Assembly (NCBI GenBank): GCA_002334985.1
Contig: DDBY01000086.1
Location: 1 to 11,290, forward strand
From: Micavibrio sp. UBA2020
GTDB taxonomy: Bacteria; Pseudomonadota; Alphaproteobacteria; Micavibrionales; UBA2020
Direction: 5' to 3'
Length of the DNA stretch: 11,290 nucleotides
In this document: one piece after another, positions 1 to 6,256 of the stretch
How positions within the stretch are numbered: the stretch's first letter is position 1
Layout: every line of letters begins with the position of its first letter
Program-made: the position numbers and the translations under genes
The notes under the pieces: model-generated
What the model was told of the DNA's origin: nothing
The model's database searches: none
Seen by the model: the letters and a program-made list of their open reading frames with translations, nothing else

Positions 1-353
1 TGTTTTTTGCCGTCGATGTTTCTTCCAAAGGCGAGCGCGATGCCGTACAGCTGCGCGCCGCCATCGCCGCACAGCTGGCACATTCACGCATGAACACCAA
101 TCAGGCCGCCGCCGCGCAGGCCGCCGCGGCCGCGCAGCAGCAGCAACAACAGCACGCTGCGCAAATCGGTATCGCCAACGCATCCCTGCTGCAGCAGGCC
201 GCCGATGTCAAAAAAATCGTACCGCCCATTCTGCCCAGCGAAGCTTTCATGTCGTTTGTCGGCGACAAGGAAACCCCGCGCGATGCTGATGCCTATCTGA
301 AAGAAGGCCTTAAAGCCGCCAAGCAAATCGAACCGGCCGCCGGCGGCCGCTGA
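1..353 (+). CDS. 3' part of an Ala/Gln-rich protein of unknown function
   Basis: The reading frame is already open at position 3, so the gene begins before the window; 116 residues are visible before the TGA at 351-353. An internal ATG at 90 has no Shine-Dalgarno sequence before it and lies inside the open frame, so it is probably not the start. The visible part has an alpha-helical stretch (QLRAAIAAQLAHSR), then an Ala-rich run and six consecutive glutamines (135-152) followed by His. It ends in a more ordinary charged segment (PSEAFMSFVGDKETPRDADAYL) and the C-terminus IEPAAGGR. The low-complexity part looks like a linker or coiled helix between a domain outside the window and a short C-terminal region. 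I do not recognise the family. That it is coding is fairly sure, because the frame is long and open and uses the same GC-rich third positions as the neighbours. Confidence 0.65.
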   Translation, partial: FFAVDVSSKGERDAVQLRAAIAAQLAHSRMNTNQAAAAQAAAAAQQQQQQHAAQIGIANASLLQQAADVKKIVPPILPSEAFMSFVGDKETPRDADAYLKEGLKAAKQIEPAAGGR

Positions 354-359
354 TAGCCC

Positions 360-389
360 CCGTCCCGTTTCCACGGACGGAGTTTATAT
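360..389 (+). terminator. possible weak terminator hairpin
   Basis: Just after the stop codon at 353, CCGTCC (360-365) pairs perfectly with GGACGG (375-380) across a 9-base loop. The stem is followed by AGTTTATATAT, which is AT-rich but not a true T-run. It is well placed to end the upstream transcript, but the six-pair stem and poor tail make it a weak candidate. Confidence 0.3.
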
Positions 390-454
390 ATCCTCATGAA
401 AAATCAGACATAAGGCGCAGCCGATAGCGCATGGTTTTTTCCGGCGAAACGTGT

Positions 455-460
455 TATAAA
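455..460 (+). promoter_or_regulatory. possible -10 box before the small membrane protein
   Basis: TATAAA lies 29 bases before the ATG at 490, in a 136-base gap with no gene. No good -35 hexamer sits 16-18 bases upstream; the region there is TGGTTTTTTCC. This is only a suggestion that the following small gene has its own start of transcription. Confidence 0.25.
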
Positions 461-489
461 CATCGCGGGATAAACCAGTCAGAGTCCGG

Positions 490-744
490 ATGATGACTTT
501 CCTGAAAAAGATTTGCCAGAGCCTTGCCCTCAAATGCTTTGGCGCCCTTGCGCTCGGTATCGTGGCGGTAACGCTTATCACGCTGGAGCTGGCGCAGATA
601 GGTCTTGAAGAAGAAATGCAGACGGAGCTTTCCGAAGCCGACATCCTGCGCTTCCCCGAAAACGAAGAAAGCCTGAAGCTGATGAGCGCGCGCCTGATGG
701 ACAGCGCACAAGCGCATGACATCGAGCCCGCTGCGGGCGAATAG
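490..744 (+). CDS. small single-pass membrane protein, unknown function
   Basis: An 84-residue frame. Residues 1-11 carry Lys6 and Lys7; residues about 12-32 form one hydrophobic helix (LALKCFGALALGIVAVTLITL). The rest is strongly acidic (EEEMQTELSEAD, then PENEES) with an amphipathic helix around residues 61-73. By the positive-inside rule the N-terminus should be cytoplasmic and the acidic tail periplasmic. It could be a membrane anchor or an uncleaved signal sequence. I do not recognise it. Two ATGs in a row (490 and 493) offer starts, with only a poor Shine-Dalgarno sequence before them. The frame stops 16 bases before a strong terminator (760-799), which fits a real gene. The C-terminus IEPAAGE resembles that of the preceding gene product (IEPAAGGR). 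Confidence 0.6.
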   Translation: MMTFLKKICQSLALKCFGALALGIVAVTLITLELAQIGLEEEMQTELSEADILRFPENEESLKLMSARLMDSAQAHDIEPAAGE

Positions 745-759
745 CAAGCCAGACAATCA

Positions 760-799
760 AAACAAAAACGCCCGCCTGTAACAGCGGGCGTTTTTGTTT
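760..799. terminator. two-way rho-independent terminator
   Basis: A perfect 16-base inverted repeat, AAACAAAAACGCCCGC (760-775) and its complement (784-799), closes an 8-base loop. The GC core CGCCCGC/GCGGGCG is flanked by A-runs on one side and T-runs on the other, so it gives a stem plus U-tract in both directions. It lies between the stop of the small plus-strand gene (744) and the stop of asd on the minus strand (816), so it can end both convergent transcripts. Confidence 0.93.
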
Positions 800-815
800 G
801 TGCAGCTTCATCTGA

Positions 816-1832
816 TTAGAGATATTTTTCCGCCAGCACTTCGGCAATCTGCACGGCGTTGGTGGCCGCGCCCTTGCGCAGGTTGTCGGCGACAACCCAC
901 AGGGCAAGGCCGTTTTTCAAGGACGGGTCCTTGCGGATGCGGCTGACATAAACGGGATCTTCACCGGCGATTTCCGCAGGGGTGACGAAACCGTCTTCAG
1001 GGTCGGGTCTGTCGACCACAACAATGCCGGGCGCTTTTTGCAGCGCCTTGCGCGCGGCCGCGACCGTCACGGGCTTTTTGAACTCGACATGCACCGCCTC
1101 GCTATGGCCGACGAATACCGGCACGCGCACGCAGGACGCCACAACCTCGATATCCTTGCCGAGGATTTTTTTGGTCTCCACGCGCATTTTCCACTCTTCC
1201 TTGGTCTGCCCGTCATCCATGAATTTGTCGATTTGCGGAATGACGTTGAAGGAAATCTGCTTGGCGAAAACCTCGCGCGCGGGCGTATCGTTGGAATAAA
1301 GCCCGCGGGTTTGATGGAACAGCTCGTCCATCGCTTCCTTGCCTGCGCCTGAAACCGACTGGTACGTCGCCACAACCACGCGCTCGATAACGCCAAGGTC
1401 ATGCAGCGGTTTCAACGCCACAACCATCTGGATGGTCGAGCAGTTGGGGTTGGCGATGATGCCTTTCTTTTTATATTTCTTGATGTCTTCCGGGTTTACT
1501 TCCGGCACGACCAGCGGCACGTCTTTGTCCATGCGGAAAAAAGACGAATTGTCGATAACGACTGCGCCCGCCTTCGCCGCCTTGGGCGCGAATTTTTCGG
1601 ACACGTCGGAGCCGGCGGAAGCCAGCACGATGTCGATACCCTTGAAATTGAATTTGGCCAGGTCTTCGACCTTCAGCACGTTATCTTCGCCAAAGGACAC
1701 TTCTCTGCCCGCGCTGCGGGCGGAGGCCAAAGCGTGCATTTCGGCAACCGGAAAATTGCGTTCCGCCAGTACGTTCAACATTTCGCGCCCGACATTGCCC
1801 GTGGCGCCGACGACGGCGATTTTGTAAGCCAT
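816..1832 (-). CDS. asd: Aspartate-semialdehyde dehydrogenase
   Basis: A 338-residue cytoplasmic enzyme that reduces aspartyl-4-phosphate to aspartate-4-semialdehyde with NADPH. This is the branch step toward lysine/diaminopimelate, threonine and methionine. Visible landmarks: the NADP-binding loop GATGNVG (residues 9-15); the nucleophile Cys131 in NPNCSTIQ, which forms the thioacyl enzyme; the conserved SGAGKEAMDEL (161-171); and the substrate and catalytic segment RVPVFVGHSEAV, with Arg236 and the acid-base His243. Length and motif order are normal for the family, which is the Gram-positive-like/alphaproteobacterial type rather than the E. coli type. The start is supported by AGAGGG seven bases before the ATG and a perfect -10 box further upstream (1878-1883). 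It is transcribed alone and ends at the two-way terminator at 760-799. No active-site residue seems to be missing. Confidence 0.97.
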   Translation of the reverse strand: MAYKIAVVGATGNVGREMLNVLAERNFPVAEMHALASARSAGREVSFGEDNVLKVEDLAKFNFKGIDIVLASAGSDVSEKFAPKAAKAGAVVIDNSSFFRMDKDVPLVVPEVNPEDIKKYKKKGIIANPNCSTIQMVVALKPLHDLGVIERVVVATYQSVSGAGKEAMDELFHQTRGLYSNDTPAREVFAKQISFNVIPQIDKFMDDGQTKEEWKMRVETKKILGKDIEVVASCVRVPVFVGHSEAVHVEFKKPVTVAAARKALQKAPGIVVVDRPDPEDGFVTPAEIAGEDPVYVSRIRKDPSLKNGLALWVVADNLRKGAATNAVQIAEVLAEKYL

Positions 1833-1877
1833 TTTTATACCCTCTTATTTTTTACCGCCCCGAAACAGGGCAGGCAG

Positions 1878-1883
1878 ATTATA
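1878..1883 (-). promoter_or_regulatory. -10 box of the asd promoter
   Basis: Read on the minus strand this is TATAAT, a perfect -10 hexamer, 45 bases before the asd ATG. The upstream -35 region is poor: TTGCCA is present but only 9 bases away, and the 17-base position reads CCCCTT. It lies between the stop of the gene at 1913 and the asd start, so asd can be transcribed independently of the pair upstream. The Shine-Dalgarno AGAGGG lies between the box and the start codon. Confidence 0.55.
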
Positions 1884-1912
1884 AAGGGATTCTGGCAAAA
1901 AGGGGAAGGGTG

Positions 1913-2620
1913 TTATTGGGCGGCCAGCAGGTGATAGAAAATATACATGCCTTCATTGCCGTTTTTGACGCAAGCCGCTGGCGGTGTAGGGGTTTTGCCG
2001 TCCGCGCCCACCGGGCGGCTATTGGCGGCAAAGGTCCAGGCGTTCAGCCCGGCCGTACCGTCCGCCGCGCCTGCGGTCGCAAGGTCAATCATGACAGACT
2101 CGACCTTGGGCATTGCAGGCAAGCCCAGGCTTTGGTTGAGCCTTTCACAAAATTCACGCGGCAGTCCCTGAAGATAGGCGAAAACGTCTTTGCCGCCTGC
2201 CTCGTCGCTACCGATACCGGCGATAAACCACCCCTCGCCCGCCGCCGTCACGGTTTTGAAACGCCAGCGTCCGTCCTGTAAAAGGCCTTCGGGGGGCATC
2301 TGATAGCGGACACCGCCGCCCTTGGCGTGAAAAACGGCCCGCTCGCCTTTTGATTCAGGCGAGAAATCGATTTTATCCAGCGGCACGCCATCTGCCTGCA
2401 ACCGTGCCATGCCGCTGCGCACCACGGCCGGAAATTGCATCACCTGCGTCACCACAAGGCGGCTGTTTTCTTCGGCCAGCGCCCGTGTTTGCAACCTGTC
2501 GTAAAAGAAATAAAGCCCCCCTGCGACCATGACCACCATCAGCAAAACCAGAAACGCGGTCGCGCTCGGCTGGCTGGCGCCCGTGTCGTCTGCTATGCCG
2601 TCTTGGGGGGCGTTCAGCAT
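1913..2620 (-). CDS. N-terminally anchored envelope protein, possibly pilin-like
   Basis: A 235-residue protein. After a short polar N-terminus (about 19 residues), residues 20-39 form one membrane helix (TAFLVLLMVVMVAGGLYFFY) that runs into a charged helix (DRLQTRALAEENSRLVVTQV). The rest is a soluble domain with two cysteines, Cys158 (PREFCERLNQSLGLP) and Cys217 (AACVKNGNEGMYIFYHLL), well placed for a disulphide in the periplasm. The plan is reminiscent of type IV pilin-like proteins: an N-terminal hydrophobic helix continuing into a long helix, a globular domain, and a Cys near a C-terminal strand ending in YHLLAAQ. However, no clear prepilin peptidase site (G followed by FTLIE) is seen, so this is only inference. 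It starts 5 bases after the stop of the secreted protein gene (2626-2958), so the two form one transcript. The family is not recognised with certainty. Confidence 0.75.
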   Translation of the reverse strand: MLNAPQDGIADDTGASQPSATAFLVLLMVVMVAGGLYFFYDRLQTRALAEENSRLVVTQVMQFPAVVRSGMARLQADGVPLDKIDFSPESKGERAVFHAKGGGVRYQMPPEGLLQDGRWRFKTVTAAGEGWFIAGIGSDEAGGKDVFAYLQGLPREFCERLNQSLGLPAMPKVESVMIDLATAGAADGTAGLNAWTFAANSRPVGADGKTPTPPAACVKNGNEGMYIFYHLLAAQ

Positions 2621-2625
2621 CTTTG

Positions 2626-2958
2626 TTATTCCACCTTTGTCCCGCCGATGGCTTTCGCAGGCGCGGGCGGACGCATGGATTCATGCGGGTTTTGCTCGTC
2701 CAGATAATCCGGCGCAGCAGCAGGCACGTCCAGCGCGGAGGCGTCCATATCGGCCGCTGCCGATGGATTATTTTCGTCGGCCTGTGCCGCAGTATTGTTA
2801 TCGTCGGCTTGTGCCGACCAGCCATCTTCATCCGCAGCGACATTTTCCATCAAACGGCGTTCGGCGTCGGCTTTGTTTGCAGCGTTTTCGGCGGCCTGCA
2901 CAGACGGCGCCGCCGCCAGCAGCGACAAGGCAGCAGCGATAAAAACATAACGGTTCAT
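2626..2958 (-). CDS. small secreted acidic protein, unknown function
   Basis: A 110-residue protein with a clear Sec signal peptide: MNRYVFIAAALSLLAAAPSVQA, likely cut after residue 22 (VQA then AE). The mature part is acidic, rich in Ala, Asp and Asn and probably disordered, with an internal near-repeat QADDNNTAA / QADENNPSAA (residues about 50-69) and a Pro/Ala-rich tail (MRPPAPAKAIGG). It has no cysteines after the signal and no recognisable domain. The downstream gene (1913-2620) begins 5 bases after its stop, so the two are very likely co-transcribed and may act together in the periplasm. No good Shine-Dalgarno sequence precedes the ATG; instead a short GC hairpin (2966-2980) lies there. 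I do not recognise the family. Confidence 0.7.
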   Translation of the reverse strand: MNRYVFIAAALSLLAAAPSVQAAENAANKADAERRLMENVAADEDGWSAQADDNNTAAQADENNPSAAADMDASALDVPAAAPDYLDEQNPHESMRPPAPAKAIGGTKVE

Positions 2959-2965
2959 GAAAATC

Positions 2966-2980
2966 CGGGCCCGAAGCCCG
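2966..2980 (-). repeat. short GC inverted repeat in the leader of the secreted-protein gene
   Basis: CGGGC (2966-2970) and GCCCG (2976-2980) form a 5-pair stem with a 5-base loop that ends 7 bases before the ATG at 2958, where a ribosome binding site would normally be. It may affect translation starting, or be a chance GC-rich fold. Confidence 0.3.
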
Positions 2981-3120
2981 CCCCTCTGACAGGAAAAAAA
3001 TGAACTCAGGAATATCCGTTCACAAGATTAGCGCGAAGAGCGCGGCATGCACAACGAAGAATAAAATTACATAAATAATTACAGCCGGCTTTTTCGTGTG
3101 CATTTATTTTCAAACCCGTC

Positions 3121-3149
3121 TTGGGCGGCGCAGCAAAGGCCGCTATAGT
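3121..3149 (+). promoter_or_regulatory. promoter of the CoA-transferase-pyrB operon
   Basis: TTGGGC (3121-3126) and TATAGT (3144-3149) are separated by 17 bases, giving 3 of 6 and 5 of 6 matches to the sigma-70-type consensus. Transcription would begin near 3156. This lies downstream of the in-frame ATG at 3096 and so supports the later start at 3222. The -10 surroundings (ATAGTGGC) recur at the plsY promoter (6848-6855). Confidence 0.5.
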
Positions 3150-3221
3150 GGCTGTCGCCGATTCAAACCGGAGGCACGCAGGGGCAAACAGCCCGGCGCG
3201 ATTCCCAGACAGGCGGGGCGC

Positions 3222-4460
3222 ATGACGACGCAAGGCAGTCAGAAACCAGGGGCACTCGAGGGCGTACGCGTCCTTGACCTGACCCGTATTCTGGCCGGCC
3301 CCAGCGCCACGCAAATTCTCGGCGATTACGGCGCCGACATCATCAAAATCGAAAAACCGGGACAGGGCGACGACACGCGCGGCTGGGGGCCGCCGTTTGT
3401 GCAGGACGCTGCGGGGCAGGATACGTCCGAAAGCTCTTATTATCTCTCGGCCAACCGCAACAAACGCTCCCTCGCGCTTGATTTTACCAAACCGGAGGGG
3501 TTGGCCGTTCTCAAAAAACTCCTCGCCAGCTGTGATGTGCTGTTTGAAAATTTCAAGGCAGGCACCCTGGAAAAATACGGCCTTGGATATGAACAATTGC
3601 GCGCGGAGTTCCCGCGGCTGGTTTATTGCTCTCTCACCGGTTTCGGCCACACGGGCCCATACCGCGAGCGCGCGGGCTATGATTTCCTGATACAGGGCAT
3701 GGGCGGTATCATGAGCCTGACCGGCCCTGCGGACGGCATGCCGTATAAAATCGGGGTTGCGAAATCAGACCTTATATGTGGGCTTTATGCACTGTCGGCT
3801 ATTCTGGCTGCGCTTTACAGCCGCGAAAAAACCGGCCAGGGACAGTTTATCGACGTCGCGCTTCTGGATACGCAAGTCGCCGCGCTGTCGAATGCGGGGC
3901 AGTATTACCTGACGTCCGGCAACGTCACGCCGCGCATGGGTAACGCGCATCCGACCATCGTGCCTTATGAAGTTTTCGAGGCGGCGGACGGATATATCAT
4001 CCTCGCCGTCGGCAACGACCGGCAGTTCCGCGATTTTTGCGACGTTGCGGGGCGCATCGACCTTGCCGACGATGCGCGCTTCACCGCCAACAAGTCGCGC
4101 GTGAAAAACCGCGATATCCTGCTGCCCGTTCTGCGCGAAATCATTGCGCAAAAATCGCAAGACTGGTGGATGCAGGCACTTGAAAAACGCGCCGTGCCCT
4201 GCGGCCCCGTGAATACGCTGGATAAGGTTTTCGCAGACCCGCAGGTAGAGGCGCGCGGCATGGTCACCGACATGACGCATGCGCTGGCCGCCGCCCCCGT
4301 GCGCCTGATTGCGAACCCTGTCAAATTTTCGGGTACGCCCGTCAGCTACCGCCGCGCGCCGCCGCCGCTGGGCGCGGATACCGACGATGTGCTCAAGGCC
4401 GAACTGGGCCTTGGCGATGATGAAATTTCAACCCTGCGTCAACAAGGAGTGGTGTCATGA
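3222..4460 (+). CDS. Family III CoA-transferase (CaiB/BaiF type, SUGCT-like)
   Basis: Moves coenzyme A between carboxylic acids in the cytoplasm, through an enzyme-bound mixed anhydride. With the start at 3222 it is 412 residues, normal for the family. Visible features: the N-terminal Rossmann-like signature GVRVLDLTRILAGPSATQIL; GADIIKIEKPGQGDDTRGWG; NRNKRSLALD; the likely nucleophile Asp183 in VAKSDLICGL, which aligns with Asp169 of formyl-CoA transferase; GQGQFIDVALLD; and near the C-terminus VPCGPVNTLDKVFADPQV. Overall it reads most like the succinyl/glutarate CoA-transferase branch (mitochondrial SUGCT relatives), but the substrate cannot be fixed from sequence. The frame extends back to an ATG at 3096, but that extension (QTRLGRRSKGRY...) is not family-like and overlaps the promoter; AGGCGGGG sits before the ATG at 3222. 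Its stop overlaps the start of pyrB (ATGA), so both are translated from one message. Confidence 0.93.
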   Translation: MTTQGSQKPGALEGVRVLDLTRILAGPSATQILGDYGADIIKIEKPGQGDDTRGWGPPFVQDAAGQDTSESSYYLSANRNKRSLALDFTKPEGLAVLKKLLASCDVLFENFKAGTLEKYGLGYEQLRAEFPRLVYCSLTGFGHTGPYRERAGYDFLIQGMGGIMSLTGPADGMPYKIGVAKSDLICGLYALSAILAALYSREKTGQGQFIDVALLDTQVAALSNAGQYYLTSGNVTPRMGNAHPTIVPYEVFEAADGYIILAVGNDRQFRDFCDVAGRIDLADDARFTANKSRVKNRDILLPVLREIIAQKSQDWWMQALEKRAVPCGPVNTLDKVFADPQVEARGMVTDMTHALAAAPVRLIANPVKFSGTPVSYRRAPPPLGADTDDVLKAELGLGDDEISTLRQQGVVS

Positions 4461-5428
4461 CGATTTTGCAAGCCGGCCTCAACAGCGAGAAAAAACCCGT
4501 GTCCAAACTGCGCATTCCCCAGCACGACCTTCTGGGCGTTGACGTCCTTGACGCCGGCGATGTCGCCACCATCCTTGACCTTGCCGAATATTATGTGGTG
4601 CAGAACCGCCGCCGCTCGCTGACGGGCGCGCTTTTGAAGGGCATGGTCATCGTCAACCTGTTCCTTGAAAATTCCACCCGCACGCGCCTTTCGTTCGACA
4701 TGGCCGCCAAGCGTCTGGGCGCGGACGTCATCAACATGACGGCGGACGGCTCTTCGCTGCTGAAGGGCGAAAGCCTGACGGATACGCTCAAGACCATCAA
4801 CGCGATGCGCCCCGACCTTGTCATCATCCGCGCCCGCGCCGAAGGCTCCGCCGAAGAAGCGGCAAGGCTGATTGACGCCCCCGTCATCAATGCGGGTGAC
4901 GGCACGCGCGAACACCCAACGCAGGCGCTTTTGGACGCGCTGACGCTGCGCCGTCATTTCGGTCATCTGGAAGGGCTGCACGTTGCCATCGTCGGCGATA
5001 TCCTGCACAGCCGCGTGGCGCATTCGAACCTGCACCTGTTCAAAAAAATGGGTGTCACCCACAGCTGCGTCGGCCCGCGTGAATTGCTCCCGCTCGGCGT
5101 CGATGGCACACAGGACATTACCGAAGGCCTCAAAGGCGCAGACGCCGTAATGGTTTTGCGCATTCAAAAAGAGCGCCTGACAGAAAAACTTTCCTTCACC
5201 GAAGAAGAGTACTTCAAAGCCTACGGCCTGACGGCGGAGCGCCTCGCGCTCGCAAAACCGAGCGCCGTCGTGCTGCACCCGGGCCCGATGAACCGCGGCG
5301 TTGAAATCGACGCCGCGCTGGCCGACGACAGCGCACGCAGCCTGATTACCACACAGGTTGAAATGGGCGTCGCGGTGCGCATGGCCTGCCTTGACCTGCT
5401 GACACGCGGCTTGCGCGGCGCCTGCTGA
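4457..5428 (+). CDS. pyrB: Aspartate carbamoyltransferase, catalytic chain
   Basis: Joins carbamoyl phosphate and L-aspartate to give N-carbamoyl-L-aspartate, the first committed step of pyrimidine synthesis. At 323 residues it has the usual length. Motifs: the carbamoyl phosphate loop ENSTRTRLSFD (71-81, with Asp where many enzymes have Glu); SSLLKGES with Lys103, from the loop that enters the neighbouring active site; HPTQALLD (153-160); the GDILHSRVAHSN segment (180-191); and the late loop HPGPMNRG. These mark an aspartate rather than an ornithine carbamoyltransferase. AAGGAG (4444-4449) is well spaced before the ATG, which overlaps the CoA-transferase stop by 4 bases. Its own stop overlaps the next start (TGATG). 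No pyrI regulatory chain gene and no pyrC follow in the window. The residues before about 18 look like a normal short N-terminal extension. Confidence 0.97.
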   Translation: MTILQAGLNSEKKPVSKLRIPQHDLLGVDVLDAGDVATILDLAEYYVVQNRRRSLTGALLKGMVIVNLFLENSTRTRLSFDMAAKRLGADVINMTADGSSLLKGESLTDTLKTINAMRPDLVIIRARAEGSAEEAARLIDAPVINAGDGTREHPTQALLDALTLRRHFGHLEGLHVAIVGDILHSRVAHSNLHLFKKMGVTHSCVGPRELLPLGVDGTQDITEGLKGADAVMVLRIQKERLTEKLSFTEEEYFKAYGLTAERLALAKPSAVVLHPGPMNRGVEIDAALADDSARSLITTQVEMGVAVRMACLDLLTRGLRGAC

Positions 5429-6141
5429 TGCAAAACGCGCCGCTGGCCGAGCGTTTTCAATCCCTGTGGCAACGCCTTGGCGCCGAAGACAGCGCAGGCG
5501 TTGCCGCGGCGGGCGCGCGGCTGCTGGCGCTTTATGCCGAACCCGCCCGCGCCTATCACAACCAGACACATCTTGAAGATGTTCTGGCCAAGCTTGACTG
5601 GGCGCAAAGTGCGCTGATGCAAAGCGGGGAGCTTTCCGGCCTTGACAGCACCGCGCGCCGCCGTCTGTTTGATACTCTCGCGCTCGCGCTTTTTTACCAC
5701 GACGCCGTTTACGACGCGAAAGCCAAAGACAACGAAGCGCAAAGCCGCGAGATGATGAAACGTGATGCCGCTGCCTTTGGCATCAATAACGCCCTGATTG
5801 CCGATGCCGCGCGTTTGATTGACCTGACGGCGCATCACGGCACGGCGGCGCGGCTCGATGAAAAAATCATGGCCGATTGCGACCTTGCCATTCTGGGCGC
5901 CGCACCGGAGGGGTTCAAAAAATACGACGCCGCCATCCGCGCCGAATACGCACATGTCCCCGCGCCGCTTTATGCGGCAGGACGCGCGAAAGTCCTGCAA
6001 GGGTTTCTGGATACGCCGCAGCTTTTCAAAACCCGCGCCTTTGCCGATAATTTCGACGCTGCCGCCCGCCGCAATCTGTCCGCAGCGCTGACCCCTGCGC
6101 CGCTTCTTGGGCGGATTAAACGGTTTTTATTCAAAGGCTAA
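5428..6141 (+). CDS. HD-domain metal-dependent phosphohydrolase (COG4339 type)
   Basis: A 237-residue, probably cytoplasmic protein with the scattered metal ligands of an HD hydrolase: His44 and His48 in YHNQTHLEDVL, His91-Asp92 in FYHDAVYD, His136/His137 in LTAHHG, and Asp150/Asp152 in MADCDLAILG. The phrases YHNxxH, LALFYHDxVYD and DNE (101-103) match the predicted HD phosphohydrolases of COG4339, which often carry a misleading NMDA-receptor subunit label in databases. The true substrate of this family is not established; HD enzymes usually cleave phosphate esters or nucleotides. It starts on the A of the pyrB stop codon (TGATG) with no Shine-Dalgarno sequence of its own, so its translation is probably coupled to pyrB. 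It stands where pyrC is found in many Alphaproteobacteria but has no dihydroorotase motifs (no HxH near the N-terminus, no metal-bridging Lys motif). Confidence 0.88.
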   Translation: MQNAPLAERFQSLWQRLGAEDSAGVAAAGARLLALYAEPARAYHNQTHLEDVLAKLDWAQSALMQSGELSGLDSTARRRLFDTLALALFYHDAVYDAKAKDNEAQSREMMKRDAAAFGINNALIADAARLIDLTAHHGTAARLDEKIMADCDLAILGAAPEGFKKYDAAIRAEYAHVPAPLYAAGRAKVLQGFLDTPQLFKTRAFADNFDAAARRNLSAALTPAPLLGRIKRFLFKG

Positions 6142-6180
6142 GCCGCCAGCTCGCCCCATTTCGTTTTTTATTTTCATGGC

Positions 6181-6211
6181 CGCGCAGGGTTAACACTGCG
6201 CGCGGTGTAAC
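6181..6211 (+). repeat. overlapping inverted repeats before the small periplasmic gene
   Basis: Two competing pairings share bases. CGCGCAG (6181-6187) can pair with CTGCGCG (6196-6202). Alternatively, 6189-6198 can pair with 6203-6211: nine pairs counting one G-T wobble, with A6192 bulged. As DNA, the second one is a 23-bp imperfect palindrome (GTTAACAC ... GTGTAAC) that could be an operator. There is no T-run after it, so it is not a standard terminator. It lies 45 bases before the ATG at 6257. Confidence 0.4.
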
Positions 6212-6256
6212 ACGTTCAGAACACACTCCCCGACACTCCCGCAAAGGACGACTGCC

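Noticed and set aside
135..152. CAG-type repeat as a phase-variation tract
   Set aside because: Only six glutamine codons, mixed CAG and CAA, and a three-base unit that would not shift the frame.
1401..1934. Plus-strand frame opposite asd
   Set aside because: Shadow of asd; no start signal and no family-like sequence.
3083..3095. AGCCGGCT followed by T-run as a terminator
   Set aside because: The 8-base palindrome has no loop bases, so it cannot form a proper terminator stem, and it sits in a divergent promoter region.
3096..3221. Upstream 42-residue extension of the CoA-transferase from ATG 3096
   Set aside because: The extension does not resemble the family, overlaps the candidate promoter, and a better start with a Shine-Dalgarno sequence exists at 3222.
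4439..5569. Long minus-strand frame of 376 residues opposite pyrB
   Set aside because: Shadow of a well-supported gene on the plus strand; composition is driven by GC-rich third positions, with no recognisable motifs.
5428..6141. NMDA-receptor subunit-like protein, as such homologues are sometimes labelled
   Set aside because: That database name is misleading; the residues seen are those of an HD metal-dependent hydrolase.
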